From positions 1 through 25,665 of the IMG/VR virus record IMGVR_UViG_3300011118_000028: a DNA stretch of 25,665 bases; one strand, written 5' to 3'. The notes beneath the pieces were generated by a model that searched no databases, had not been told where the DNA came from, and saw only the letters and a list, made by a program, of their open reading frames with translations. A program made the position numbers and the translations under genes. This DNA comes from a virus. Positions 6,670 through 13,159 of the stretch are shown here, in pieces (position 1 is the stretch's first letter; each line of letters begins with the position of its first letter).

Positions 6670-7638
6670 ATGGCGAAATCCGCACCTGAAAAACCGAAGC
6701 CCCGCCCGCGCGTCCGACTCCGCGAGCGCGACCTTCGCCGCGCCGCCTCGCAGAAGAAGGCGCTGCCGGACATCGCCGAGGCCCTCGGCGTCGCGCTGGG
6801 CCGGCTGACGGAGGCCCTGGCCAAGCGCCCGCGGCTCCGCGCCGCCTACGACCGCGGCCGGCTGCTCTACCGCGTCCGCCGGCTGTCGTACATCGGGTCG
6901 AGCTACGACGAGGCCGCCCGGTCCCTCGGCCGGGAGCCCGCGGCGTTCCGCCGGCTCGTCGAGGGCGACCCGGAGCTGCTCGACACGTGGCGCTCCGGCC
7001 GGACGGAATCCCTCCAGGCCCTGACCGCCGCCCTGTGGACGCAGGCGCAGTCCGGCTCCGTCCCGGCGATCCGCACGGCGATCGAGCGCCTCCAGGCGGA
7101 CCTCGGCCCGCGGTCGGTGGACCTCCGGAGCCTCCGCGTCGGCGAGACGGCCGCCGCCTTCGGCGTCTCCCGCCAGTCGATTCACGACTGGAGCCGCAAG
7201 GGCTGCCCCCGCAACGCCGACGGCACTTTCCCGCTGGCGGAGCTGATCGAATGGCGCGTCGCCCAGCTCCTGGAGCGCTCCGGCGAGCGCCCGGCCGCGA
7301 CCGCCGAGAGCCGTTTCCGGGCGGCGAGGGCGGAGGCGGCGGAAATGGACCTGCGCGAGCGGCGGGGGCAGCTCCTGGACCGCCGCGAGGTCGTCGTCGG
7401 CATCATCGCCCGCGTCCATCGGTTCGTGCAGATCCAGGAGGGCGAGGCGACGGCCCTCGCCGGCGAGCTGGCCGGCAAGCCCCCGGAGCTGATCGCCGAC
7501 ATCCTCCAGCGGCGGTTCGTCGCCTGGCGGCGGATGATGATCCCGGAGCTGAAGGCCCTGCGCCTGCCGACCGACGCCGAGGCGGAGTTGGCCGGGCTGC
7601 TGGACCGCCTCGCCGCCGGCGGGGGGGGCGGATCGTGA
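6670..7638 (+). CDS. Terminase small subunit, Nu1-like (322 aa)
   Basis: The protein that recognises the packaging site on phage DNA and assembles with the large subunit. I take ATG 6670 (MAKSAPEKPKPRPRVRLRERDL); the in-frame TTG 6559 adds unlikely sequence. Residues about 155-200 form the Nu1/excisionase-like winged helix: SLRVGETAAAFGVSRQSIHDWSRKGCP, then GTFPLAELIEWR. A long helical region follows (RFRAARAEAAEMDLRERRGQLLDRREV), the hallmark of Nu1-type and related small terminases, and then a C-terminal helical part likely to bind the large subunit. It is longer than lambda Nu1 (181 aa) because of an N-terminal 150-residue helical segment with a second possible HTH (LPDIAEALGVALGRLTEAL). 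It overlaps the next gene by GTGA. Confidence 0.83.
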   Translation: MAKSAPEKPKPRPRVRLRERDLRRAASQKKALPDIAEALGVALGRLTEALAKRPRLRAAYDRGRLLYRVRRLSYIGSSYDEAARSLGREPAAFRRLVEGDPELLDTWRSGRTESLQALTAALWTQAQSGSVPAIRTAIERLQADLGPRSVDLRSLRVGETAAAFGVSRQSIHDWSRKGCPRNADGTFPLAELIEWRVAQLLERSGERPAATAESRFRAARAEAAEMDLRERRGQLLDRREVVVGIIARVHRFVQIQEGEATALAGELAGKPPELIADILQRRFVAWRRMMIPELKALRLPTDAEAELAGLLDRLAAGGGGGS

Positions 7639-9587
7639 CGGCGGCGACGGCGATTCGGCCGCTGCCCCTCCAGGCGGAGGAGCGCGAGGCCTGGCGGCCG
7701 CGGCCGCGGCTGAGCGTCATCGAATGGGCCGAACGCCGGCGGATGCTGAGCCGCCTGACCAGCGCGATCCCGGGCCGCTGGAGCTGGGACGTGACGCCCT
7801 ACCTCCGCGACCCGGCGGAGGCGTGGTGCGACCCGCAGATCCGGCGGATCACGATCCGCAAGTGCAGCCAGTCCGGGGCGACGGAGCTGGGCTGCAACAT
7901 CGTCGGCCGGACGATCGACGAGGACCCGCAGCCGACGATGATCGTCATGCCCGTCGAGAACGACGTGCGCCGGCGCGTCCGCGTCCGCATCCGGCCGATG
8001 ATCGCCAGCGCCCCGTCGCTGCTGAAGCACCTCGGCCGCCTGGAGGACCTGAACATCGGCGGCGAGACGGTCCTGGACCACATGATCCTGTACCTGGCCT
8101 GGGCGACCAGCCCGGCGGCCCTGGCGGACAACCCGGTCTGCTACGTCATCCTCGACGAGATCGACAAGTACCCCGATCGAGCGGGCCGCGAGGCCGACCC
8201 GATCAGCCTGGCGGAGGACCGCCAGCGGACGTTCATCCTGGCCCGGACGCTGGAGCTTTCCACGCCGACCGACGAGCACGGCCCGGTGTGGCGGGGATGG
8301 CTCGCCGGCGATCGCCGCGAGTGGTTCGTCCCGTGCCCGGAATGCGGCACATGGCAGCGGCTCGTCTGGGCGAACGTCCGGCTGGACAAGGACGACGACG
8401 GCCACCTGCTGGCCCCGTCGGCCTACCGGCTGGGCGAGAGGGCCCGCTACGTCTGCCCGCACTGCCGGGCGGCCTGGACGGAGGACGACCGCTGGCAGGC
8501 CGTCCGGGCCGGCCGGTGGGTCCCGGACGGCTGCGGTGTGGACGGCCGCGGGCGCCTGACCGGCGAGGCCCCCGCCACGACCCACCGGTCGTACCACGTC
8601 CACGCCCTCATGCTGCACAAGACATTCTCGACGGTCGCCAAGCTGGCCGCCCGCTGGGCCCGGGCGGTCCGTTCGCAGAAGGCCGGCGACATCGGCCCGA
8701 TGATCGACTTCTGGAACTCCGAGATTGGGGAAATCTGGGCCGACACACAGGGCCGGACGGACGTGGAGGTCCTCCGCCGGCGGATCGAGGCGCGGCCCCA
8801 GGACCTCGTGCCGCCGGCGGCGGCCTGCCTGACGGCCGGCGCGGACGTCCAGGCGGACCACGTCTACCTGGCGGTCTGGGGCTGGGCCCACCTGTACGAG
8901 GCGTGGCTGATCGACTACCAGCGGCTCGAGACGGGCGACACGATGCTGGGCCAGAACTGGCGGCCGCTCGCGGAGGCCCTCAGCCGGACCTGGCCCGTTA
9001 CCCCCCGGGCGCCGGCGCCCGGGCAGGACGCGCCGCCGCCGGCGCCGGAGCGGATGGGGATCTCCCTGGCGTTCATCGACTCCGGCTTTCGGCCGGCGGC
9101 GGTGTACGACTTCTGCCGGACGTTCGGCGGCTGCGACGCCAGGCCTAGCAAGGGCCACGGCCGGCCGGACCTGCCGTTCCGCAGCTCGGTGGTGGATTAC
9201 CACCCGTTCACCGGCCGGCCGGTCGAGCATTCGATCCGCCTGTGGCACCTTCGGGTCGACGGTTACAAGGACCGCCTCTGGCGGATGTGCATGAACGACC
9301 GGCCGGGCGGCGGCTACGTGCACCTGCCGGCCGACGCATCGGACGAGCTGCTCGCCCAGCTCGCCAGCGAGGAAAAGCGGATCGTCCGGCGGACGCGCGA
9401 CCGGACGGTGCTGGCCTGGGCCCGCAAGGCCGGCTCGCCGGCGAATCACTGGTGGGACTGCTCGGTGTACGCACTGGCGGCCGCGGAGGTCATCGGGGTG
9501 CGGAACCTGCCGGCGCCGGGAGAGGCGCCGCCGCCCGAGGAAGAGGAAATCGCGGTGGCCCGGATGGACCGGTTCGCCCACCGCTAA
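7635..9587 (+). CDS. Terminase large subunit, lambda GpA family (650 aa)
   Basis: The packaging motor ATPase and DNA-cutting nuclease. GTG 7635 overlaps the small-subunit stop. The N-terminal ATPase begins with the family's EWAERRRML / PGRWSW...PYLRDP motif. A deviant Walker A (KCSQSGATE, about 75-83) has the lysine at the start and Ala where classic P-loops have Lys, as in GpA relatives. Walker B is YVILDEIDKYP (about 168-178). A zinc-binding pair, CPECGTWQRLVW (about 234) and CPHC (about 274), is typical of GpA proteins. The C-terminal nuclease shows acidic motifs AGADVQADHVYLAVWGW and LAFIDSGFRPAAVYDFC, and a late NHWWDCSVYALAAAE motif with the final Asp. The length is as expected (lambda GpA 641). 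Next gene 17 bases away. Confidence 0.95.
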   Translation: MTAATAIRPLPLQAEEREAWRPRPRLSVIEWAERRRMLSRLTSAIPGRWSWDVTPYLRDPAEAWCDPQIRRITIRKCSQSGATELGCNIVGRTIDEDPQPTMIVMPVENDVRRRVRVRIRPMIASAPSLLKHLGRLEDLNIGGETVLDHMILYLAWATSPAALADNPVCYVILDEIDKYPDRAGREADPISLAEDRQRTFILARTLELSTPTDEHGPVWRGWLAGDRREWFVPCPECGTWQRLVWANVRLDKDDDGHLLAPSAYRLGERARYVCPHCRAAWTEDDRWQAVRAGRWVPDGCGVDGRGRLTGEAPATTHRSYHVHALMLHKTFSTVAKLAARWARAVRSQKAGDIGPMIDFWNSEIGEIWADTQGRTDVEVLRRRIEARPQDLVPPAAACLTAGADVQADHVYLAVWGWAHLYEAWLIDYQRLETGDTMLGQNWRPLAEALSRTWPVTPRAPAPGQDAPPPAPERMGISLAFIDSGFRPAAVYDFCRTFGGCDARPSKGHGRPDLPFRSSVVDYHPFTGRPVEHSIRLWHLRVDGYKDRLWRMCMNDRPGGGYVHLPADASDELLAQLASEEKRIVRRTRDRTVLAWARKAGSPANHWWDCSVYALAAAEVIGVRNLPAPGEAPPPEEEEIAVARMDRFAHR

Positions 9588-9604
9588 GCACGAAAGGACT
9601 CGAC

Positions 9605-9994
9605 ATGGCGAAGAAGGACACGAAGGCGCCGCCGGCGGCGGCGAAGGCCCCGGAGAGGAAGCAGGCCGCGGAGGCCCCAGAGACGCCCGAGGCGACGGCG
9701 GCGGCGGCGGAGATCCTGCCGGGGCTGGACGCGATGACGGACGTGCAGCTCCTGGCACTGGCCGTGGGGCGCGCCGTGCCCGTCGCGGTGGACCGCGAGG
9801 ACCTGATCCGGCGAATCCGCCGGCACCTGGCCCCGAAGCTCGGCAGGCACCGCGCGGGCGAGACGCTCTGCCCGCGGTGCGGCGCCCGGGCCGTGGTCCG
9901 GTCCAGCGGCGCCCGCTTCGGGCTGAAGCGCTACTACCGCTGCCCGTTCTGCCGGCACCGCTTCCCGCTGGCCAAGCTGCAAGGGGGATCCTGA
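9605..9994 (+). CDS. Zinc-ribbon protein (129 aa)
   Basis: ATG 9605 follows GAAAGGA (9592-9598). Residues 1-55 are an Ala/Pro/Glu/Lys-rich disordered leader. Residues 60-85 form a helix (AVDREDLIRRIRRHLAP) and residues 89-116 form a zinc ribbon, C89-P-R-C92 ... C113-P-F-C116, with the KRYYRCPFCRHRFP spelling of rubredoxin-like or transposase-type ribbons. No enzyme motif is present. It is the first gene of the stretch that separates terminase from the gpW-like gene. It ends one base before the ParB/Srx gene, so the two are probably cotranscribed. A nucleic-acid or protein-adaptor role is inferred from the ribbon only. Confidence 0.7.
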   Translation: MAKKDTKAPPAAAKAPERKQAAEAPETPEATAAAAEILPGLDAMTDVQLLALAVGRAVPVAVDREDLIRRIRRHLAPKLGRHRAGETLCPRCGARAVVRSSGARFGLKRYYRCPFCRHRFPLAKLQGGS

Positions 9995-9995
9995 C

Positions 9996-10631
9996 GTGGG
10001 CCGGGCGAGAAGGAAGCCCCCGCCGCCGGCCGGCCCGGCGCACATCGCGCCGGCCATCCGGGCCCACGCGGTGGCGATCGACTCCATCGACGTGCACCCC
10101 GCCAACGCCCGCCGCCATCCGCGGCGGAACCTGGACGCGATCCGGGCGAGCCTTCGCCAGTTCGGCCAGCAGCTTCCCGTTGTCGTCAATGGCGAGGGGC
10201 TCGTGGTCGCCGGCAACGGGACGCTGCGGGCGGCCCGGGAGCTGGGCTGGCGGCAGATCGCCGCGGTCGTGACCGACCAGGAGGGCCTCGCCCAGCAGGC
10301 CCTCGCCGTGGCGATGAACCGGACGGCGGAGCTGGCGGAGTGGGATGACGGGCGGCTGGCCGCGGAGCTGGAGGCGATCGTGCGGGACCTGGAGCTGGCC
10401 GACGCGACGGGCTTTTCGGAGCGGGACATCTCCGGGCTGCTGGGCAAGCTGGCCGACGGCGAGGCCGCCGAGACCGCCGAGACGGCCGGCATCGAGCCCT
10501 TCGAGGTCCGCGAACCCCCGACAATGGTCTGGGTGCTGCTGGGGATCCCCCTGGAGGCCTGGCCGATGGCGATGGAGGCCGTCACGCAGCTCCGCGCCCT
10601 GGCCGGCGTGGACGTGGAGACGACCCGATGA
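9996..10631 (+). CDS. ParB/sulfiredoxin-fold nuclease-like domain protein (211 aa)
   Basis: GTG 9996 with AAGGGGG upstream. Residues 28-95 carry the ParB/Srx fold: IDSIDVHPANARRHPRRNLDAI, then FGQQLPVVVNGEGLVVAGNGTLRAARELGW, in which GNGTLRAARELG is the box II equivalent (GER.RAA in partition ParB). QQALAVAMNRTAELAEWDDGRLAAELEAI follows, and that block is shared with the ParB-like N-domains found beside phage DNA methyltransferases. No partition HTH follows, so it is not a chromosome-partition ParB. It overlaps the methyltransferase-like gene by ATGA, which strongly suggests partnership. Such domains can bind CTP or cleave nucleic acid; which applies here is unknown. Confidence 0.83.
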   Translation: MGRARRKPPPPAGPAHIAPAIRAHAVAIDSIDVHPANARRHPRRNLDAIRASLRQFGQQLPVVVNGEGLVVAGNGTLRAARELGWRQIAAVVTDQEGLAQQALAVAMNRTAELAEWDDGRLAAELEAIVRDLELADATGFSERDISGLLGKLADGEAAETAETAGIEPFEVREPPTMVWVLLGIPLEAWPMAMEAVTQLRALAGVDVETTR

Positions 10632-11236
10632 AGGCCCGGGCGACGCGACAGACCGACAACAGCCATCTGGCGGTGAAGCTCGAGATCCGCCGGCGGATCT
10701 GCGGGGCCCTCGGCGAGCCCCTGGCGGTCCTGGACTGCTGCGCGGCGGCCGGCGTGATCTGGCGGCGGCTGCGGGCGGAGCTGCCCGTCGAGCGCTACGT
10801 CCCGATCGACCGCAAGCCCGACCGGGCGGCCGTGCCGGAGACGCTCCGCCTGGACAGCCGGGCCGCCCTCGAGCGGATGGACCTGGCGGCCTTCAACGTC
10901 GTGGACGTGGACACCTACGGCGAGCCGTGGGACCACTGGCTGACCGCCTGCCGGCGGATCGCCCGGCGGACGGCCGTATTCCTGACGCACGGCTTCGTCT
11001 CCGTGGCCGGCGGGAACGTCTCGCGGACGGTCCGGCGCGAGCTGGGCATCCCGGCCGCCTGGCCGATCCCGATCGGGCCGGCACTGGCAAAACTCTCCGC
11101 AAGTTTTTTGTTGTCAAGAGGTTGCAAATCGGCTAGACTCCGGTCGGCTCTGCGATGGACATCGAGCCGGGTGGACTACTACGGTCTGATCCTGGAGCCC
11201 GCCGGGCGGGCGGGCGGAAAGGGGAAACGGACATGA
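10628..11236 (+). CDS. Class I SAM-dependent methyltransferase-like protein (202 aa)
   Basis: ATG 10628 overlaps the previous stop. LAVLDCCAAAGVIWRRL (D36 to G42) fits the SAM-binding glycine loop of Rossmann methyltransferases. RYVPIDRKPD fits the acidic end of strand 2. FNVVDVDTYGEPWDHW (D93, D95, P100) resembles the DxDPxGSP catalytic motif of Trm1-like RNA guanine methyltransferases. It is shorter than Trm1 and lacks a target-recognition domain. Codons from about 11090 to 11160 are unlike the rest (AGT, TTT, TTG, TCA, AGA, AAA) and contain a promoter-like sequence. The C-terminus (SRVDYYGLILEPAG) looks genuine again. Its substrate could be DNA, RNA or protein. The neighbours (ParB/Srx before, radical SAM after) point to nucleic-acid modification, by inference. 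Confidence 0.68.
   Translation: MKARATRQTDNSHLAVKLEIRRRICGALGEPLAVLDCCAAAGVIWRRLRAELPVERYVPIDRKPDRAAVPETLRLDSRAALERMDLAAFNVVDVDTYGEPWDHWLTACRRIARRTAVFLTHGFVSVAGGNVSRTVRRELGIPAAWPIPIGPALAKLSASFLLSRGCKSARLRSALRWTSSRVDYYGLILEPAGRAGGKGKRT
11111..11139 (+). promoter_or_regulatory. Promoter-like site inside the methyltransferase gene (TTGTCA, 17 bp, TAGACT)
   Basis: TTGTCA (11111-11116) and TAGACT (11134-11139) are separated by exactly 17 bases, with a T-run just upstream (11104-11109). The site lies in an AT-rich pocket of about 60 bases in otherwise very GC-rich DNA. Predicted transcription starts near 11146, about 85 bases before the radical-SAM ATG at 11233. It would give the radical-SAM and membrane-protein genes their own promoter. 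Confidence 0.5.
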
Positions 11237-12033
11237 CGGCGGGAAGGACCGCGCCGGCGATCTCCGGCACGAAGGAATGGTCGAGCCGTTCGGTCAACTG
11301 CTGCACGGGCTGCTCGCACGGCTGTCTGTACTGCTACGCCCGGGCTCGGGCGGCGCGGTTCCGGCTGCGGGCCGCGGCGGAGTGGACACGCGAGGAAATC
11401 CGGCCGGCGGCGGTGGCCAAGGGCTACCGCTTCGCCGAGGGGACGACGATGTTCCCCACGACGCACGACATCACGCCGACGAACCTCGCGGCCTGCATGA
11501 CGGTCCTGGGCAAGCTGCTGGGCTCCGGCCGGCGGGTCCTTCTCGTCAGCAAGCCGCACCGCCGCTGCATCGGGCGGATCTGCGCGGAGCTGGCCCTGTT
11601 CCGCGAGCAGGTGCTGCTGCGCTTCACGATCGGTGCGGTGTCGGATCGGCTGCTGCGCTTCTGGGAGCCGGGCGCCCCGCCCTTCGCCGAGCGGCTGGGC
11701 TGCCTGATCCTGGCCCACCGCGCCGGCTTCGCGACCAGCGTCTCCGCCGAGCCGCTGCTGGAGGCGGCCCGGGCCGCGGAGCTGGTGGCCCGCGTCCGGC
11801 CGCACGTGACGCACTCCATCTGGATCGGCAAGGCCAACCGCCTCCGCGAGCGGACGGCCTGGGCCCTGCCGGCGGACCACCCCGAGATCCTCGCCGTCGA
11901 GGCCGGCCAGACGGACGCCGCCGTCCGGCACGTGGCGGCCCAGCTCCGCAACGATCCGCTGATCCGCTGGAAGGAATCGTACAAACAGGTCCTCGGCCTG
12001 GCACTGGCGACGGAGCCCGGCCTGGACATCTGA
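11233..12033 (+). CDS. Radical SAM protein with CxxxCxxC cluster motif (266 aa)
   Basis: ATG 11233 overlaps the preceding stop and has a purine-rich site (GGAAAGGGG, 11217-11224). Residues 23-36 read CCTGCSHGCLYCYA; C27-x3-C31-x2-C34 is the radical-SAM [4Fe-4S] motif, with the aromatic Y before the last cysteine. FPTTHDITPTN, GRRVLLVSKPH, FTIGAVSD and GFATSVSAEPLLEA trace the beta strands of the partial TIM barrel, as in small proteins related to spore photoproduct lyase or the Rv2578c group. No second cysteine cluster or SPASM domain is present. It could insert or remove a modification on DNA, RNA or a peptide. Adjacent ParB/Srx and methyltransferase-like genes favour nucleic acid; the reaction cannot be read from sequence. 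Confidence 0.82.
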   Translation: MTAGRTAPAISGTKEWSSRSVNCCTGCSHGCLYCYARARAARFRLRAAAEWTREEIRPAAVAKGYRFAEGTTMFPTTHDITPTNLAACMTVLGKLLGSGRRVLLVSKPHRRCIGRICAELALFREQVLLRFTIGAVSDRLLRFWEPGAPPFAERLGCLILAHRAGFATSVSAEPLLEAARAAELVARVRPHVTHSIWIGKANRLRERTAWALPADHPEILAVEAGQTDAAVRHVAAQLRNDPLIRWKESYKQVLGLALATEPGLDI

Positions 12034-12047
12034 TCGGGGAGACGACG

Positions 12048-12425
12048 ATGGACGTGGTATGGGATCTCCTGGCGTCGTTCTGGTCTGTCCTGTGGCGGGT
12101 CCTGCTGGTCTCGGCGGCCGTCGGGGCGGCGGCGTTCGGCTGGCGCCGGCTGCGGGCCTATCTCCACGCCGACGGCAAGCCGGCGGTCGGCGAGAGCGCC
12201 CGCGAGAACGGCACCGAGGCGGCGAGCGGACGCGCCGAGGCGCGGAGGATCGAGGCGATCTTCGATCGGGCCTCGGCGGCGGGGATCCGGATCCACGCCA
12301 CGGACGCCGCGGACGGCGCCCTGGACGTGAGCCTCCAGCCGGATACGCCGGAGTCTCGTGAGAAGATGGCGGCGATCCTCCACAGCGAGGGCTTCGACCG
12401 CTTCCGCCTGCACACCTGGAGCTGA
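12048..12425 (+). CDS. Membrane-anchored hypothetical protein (125 aa)
   Basis: ATG 12048 lies 14 bases after the radical-SAM stop, with GGGGAGA upstream. Residues 4-31 (VWDLLASFWSVLWRVLLVSA, then AVGAAAFGW) form one transmembrane helix, followed by the basic stop-transfer RRLR. Residues 45-125 are soluble: a charged linker, a helix (ARRIEAIFDRASAAGIRI), a short strand block (DAADGALDVSLQPD) and ESREKMAAILHSEGFDRFRLHTW. Together the last parts resemble a small alpha/beta domain. No signal cleavage site or lipobox is seen. I recognise no family. It closes the first half of the island; 345 bases without a gene start follow it. Confidence 0.62.
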   Translation: MDVVWDLLASFWSVLWRVLLVSAAVGAAAFGWRRLRAYLHADGKPAVGESARENGTEAASGRAEARRIEAIFDRASAAGIRIHATDAADGALDVSLQPDTPESREKMAAILHSEGFDRFRLHTWS

Positions 12426-12474
12426 CCGGCCCGCCGGCACACCCGGCCGATCCCCCGGGCCCGCTCCCTCTGCC

Positions 12475-12571
12475 CTCCGGGCCGAACGGCCGAACCGACC
12501 CCTATCCCCCCGCGGATGGCCCCCCGCGGGGCTCTCCGGGCGGATACGGGCGTCCTGGAGGCCCTCCAGGC
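12475..12571 (+). repeat. Long structured repeat, copy 1 (about 97 bases)
   Basis: It begins CTCCGGGCCGAACGGCC and ends with the dyad CCTGGAGG/CCTCCAGG (12554-12570). Between them are CCCTATCC, two CCCCCGCGG units and GCTCTCCGGGCGGATACGGG. The order and spacing match copies 2 and 3 at 14328 and 14493 almost base for base after the first 20 bases. It lacks the leading GGCCATCCTGGCG of those copies. Confidence 0.85.
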
Positions 12572-12657
12572 CCCCGGCCGGCCCGGCCCGGCCGCCGTCG
12601 GCGGACCCCCCGTCGGCCAGGCCCCGGAGGGGGGCGAAAAAAATCTGGCTTTTATCC

Positions 12658-12686
12658 TTGCCAAAGTATATTCGCCCGAATATACT
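12658..12686 (+). promoter_or_regulatory. Promoter P1 (TTGCCA, 17 bp, TATACT) with overlapping 10-bp dyad operator
   Basis: TTGCCA (12658-12663), 17 bases, TATACT (12681-12686): five of six consensus matches in each box. An A-run (12637-12643) and TTTTAT upstream look like an UP element. Arms AGTATATTCG (12665-12674) and CGAATATACT (12677-12686) form a perfect dyad around CC, covering the spacer and -10, an ideal repressor position. The XRE-type protein encoded at 13977 is the obvious candidate. The -10 continues as CTCAAGG, as in P2. Confidence 0.8.
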
Positions 12687-12730
12687 CAAGGTGGAATGAA
12701 CGATACGGCACACAACGCGGACGGGAACAT

Positions 12731-12754
12731 ATCGGCCGGAATGGGCCGGCCGAT
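12731..12754 (+). promoter_or_regulatory. Leader hairpin 1 with AATGGG loop
   Basis: ATCGGCCGG (12731-12739) and CCGGCCGAT (12746-12754) pair perfectly around AATGGG. It lies between promoter P1 and the ribosome site of the gene at 12771. An identical element precedes the clamp-loader gene (13120-13143) and a shorter one lies in promoter P2 (13936-13953). Confidence 0.7.
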
Positions 12755-12770
12755 GGGTCTGGAGAACGAC

Positions 12771-13052
12771 ATGTATACGAGATTCGCCAAGGTAACACCG
12801 AAGGGGCCGCTGGCCAGGCACGGGGCCTTCCCCGTGGACATGCTGCGATACGACCGCTGCTGCCCCTGCCGGGAAGTGGACTCGGCCCGGATCATGGCCA
12901 CGTTCGACGGCGGAGCCCACCTGCCCGGCGACGGCGACCGGGGCGTGGTCGTGACGAAGCTGACGGCCCGCAAGACGGAGCCGGCCTGGACGGTCGCCCG
13001 GTGGGCGAGCTTCGGCTGGGAGCTGCGGGAGATCACCTGCTCGTGGGCGTAG
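12771..13052 (+). CDS. Conserved-looking hypothetical phage protein (93 aa)
   Basis: ATG 12771 has GGAGA (12761-12765) at good spacing, and the clamp-loader start at 13160 repeats the same arrangement. The upstream in-frame ATG 12696 would begin almost at the P1 transcription start and read through hairpin 1, so I reject it. The sequence MYTRFAKVTPKGPLARHGAF, VDMLRYDRCCPCREVDSARI, then VVVTKLTARKTEPAWTVARWASFGWEL looks like a compact mixed alpha/beta protein. It has a CCPC cluster (residues 30-33) and one further Cys near the C-terminus. Similar small proteins with an 'MLRYD-x-C-P' core are, to my memory, common among phages without known function. It is the first gene of the P1 operon with the clamp loader. 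Confidence 0.65.
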   Translation: MYTRFAKVTPKGPLARHGAFPVDMLRYDRCCPCREVDSARIMATFDGGAHLPGDGDRGVVVTKLTARKTEPAWTVARWASFGWELREITCSWA

Positions 13053-13059
13053 GCGGACG

Positions 13060-13083
13060 GGCCGGGGCCCCCGGGCCCCGGCC
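13060..13083 (+). terminator. GC hairpin after the 93-aa gene
   Basis: GGCCGGGGCCC (13060-13070) and GGGCCCCGGCC (13073-13083) are perfect 11-bp arms with CC between them, starting seven bases after the TAG at 13050-13052. No T-run follows, so it may attenuate or stabilise rather than end transcription before the clamp-loader gene. Confidence 0.5.
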
Positions 13084-13119
13084 GATCCCCCCGGGCCTTC
13101 GGCGAGAGGGCCCGAAGGG

Positions 13120-13143
13120 ATCGGCCGGAATGGGCCGGCCGAT
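13120..13143 (+). promoter_or_regulatory. Leader hairpin 2 with AATGGG loop
   Basis: It is the exact 24-base duplicate of hairpin 1: arms ATCGGCCGG and CCGGCCGAT around AATGGG. It is preceded by another stem (CCTTCGG 13096-13102, CCGAAGG 13112-13118) and followed 16 bases later by the clamp-loader start with the same GGAGA-type site. The duplication covers hairpin, spacer and first two codons (ATGTAT). Confidence 0.7.
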
Positions 13144-13159
13144 GGATCGGGAGACGGAC

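Noticed and set aside
10345-11136. Plus-strand frame of 263 residues across the ParB/Srx and methyltransferase genes
   Set aside because: It is composed of Arg/Trp/Pro-rich shadow sequence and overlaps two genes with clear motifs and coupled starts.
12696-12770. Earlier start (ATG 12696) for the 93-aa protein
   Set aside because: It would start at the predicted transcription start with no proper ribosome site and translate through hairpin 1. ATG 12771 has GGAGA and the same set-up as the clamp-loader start.
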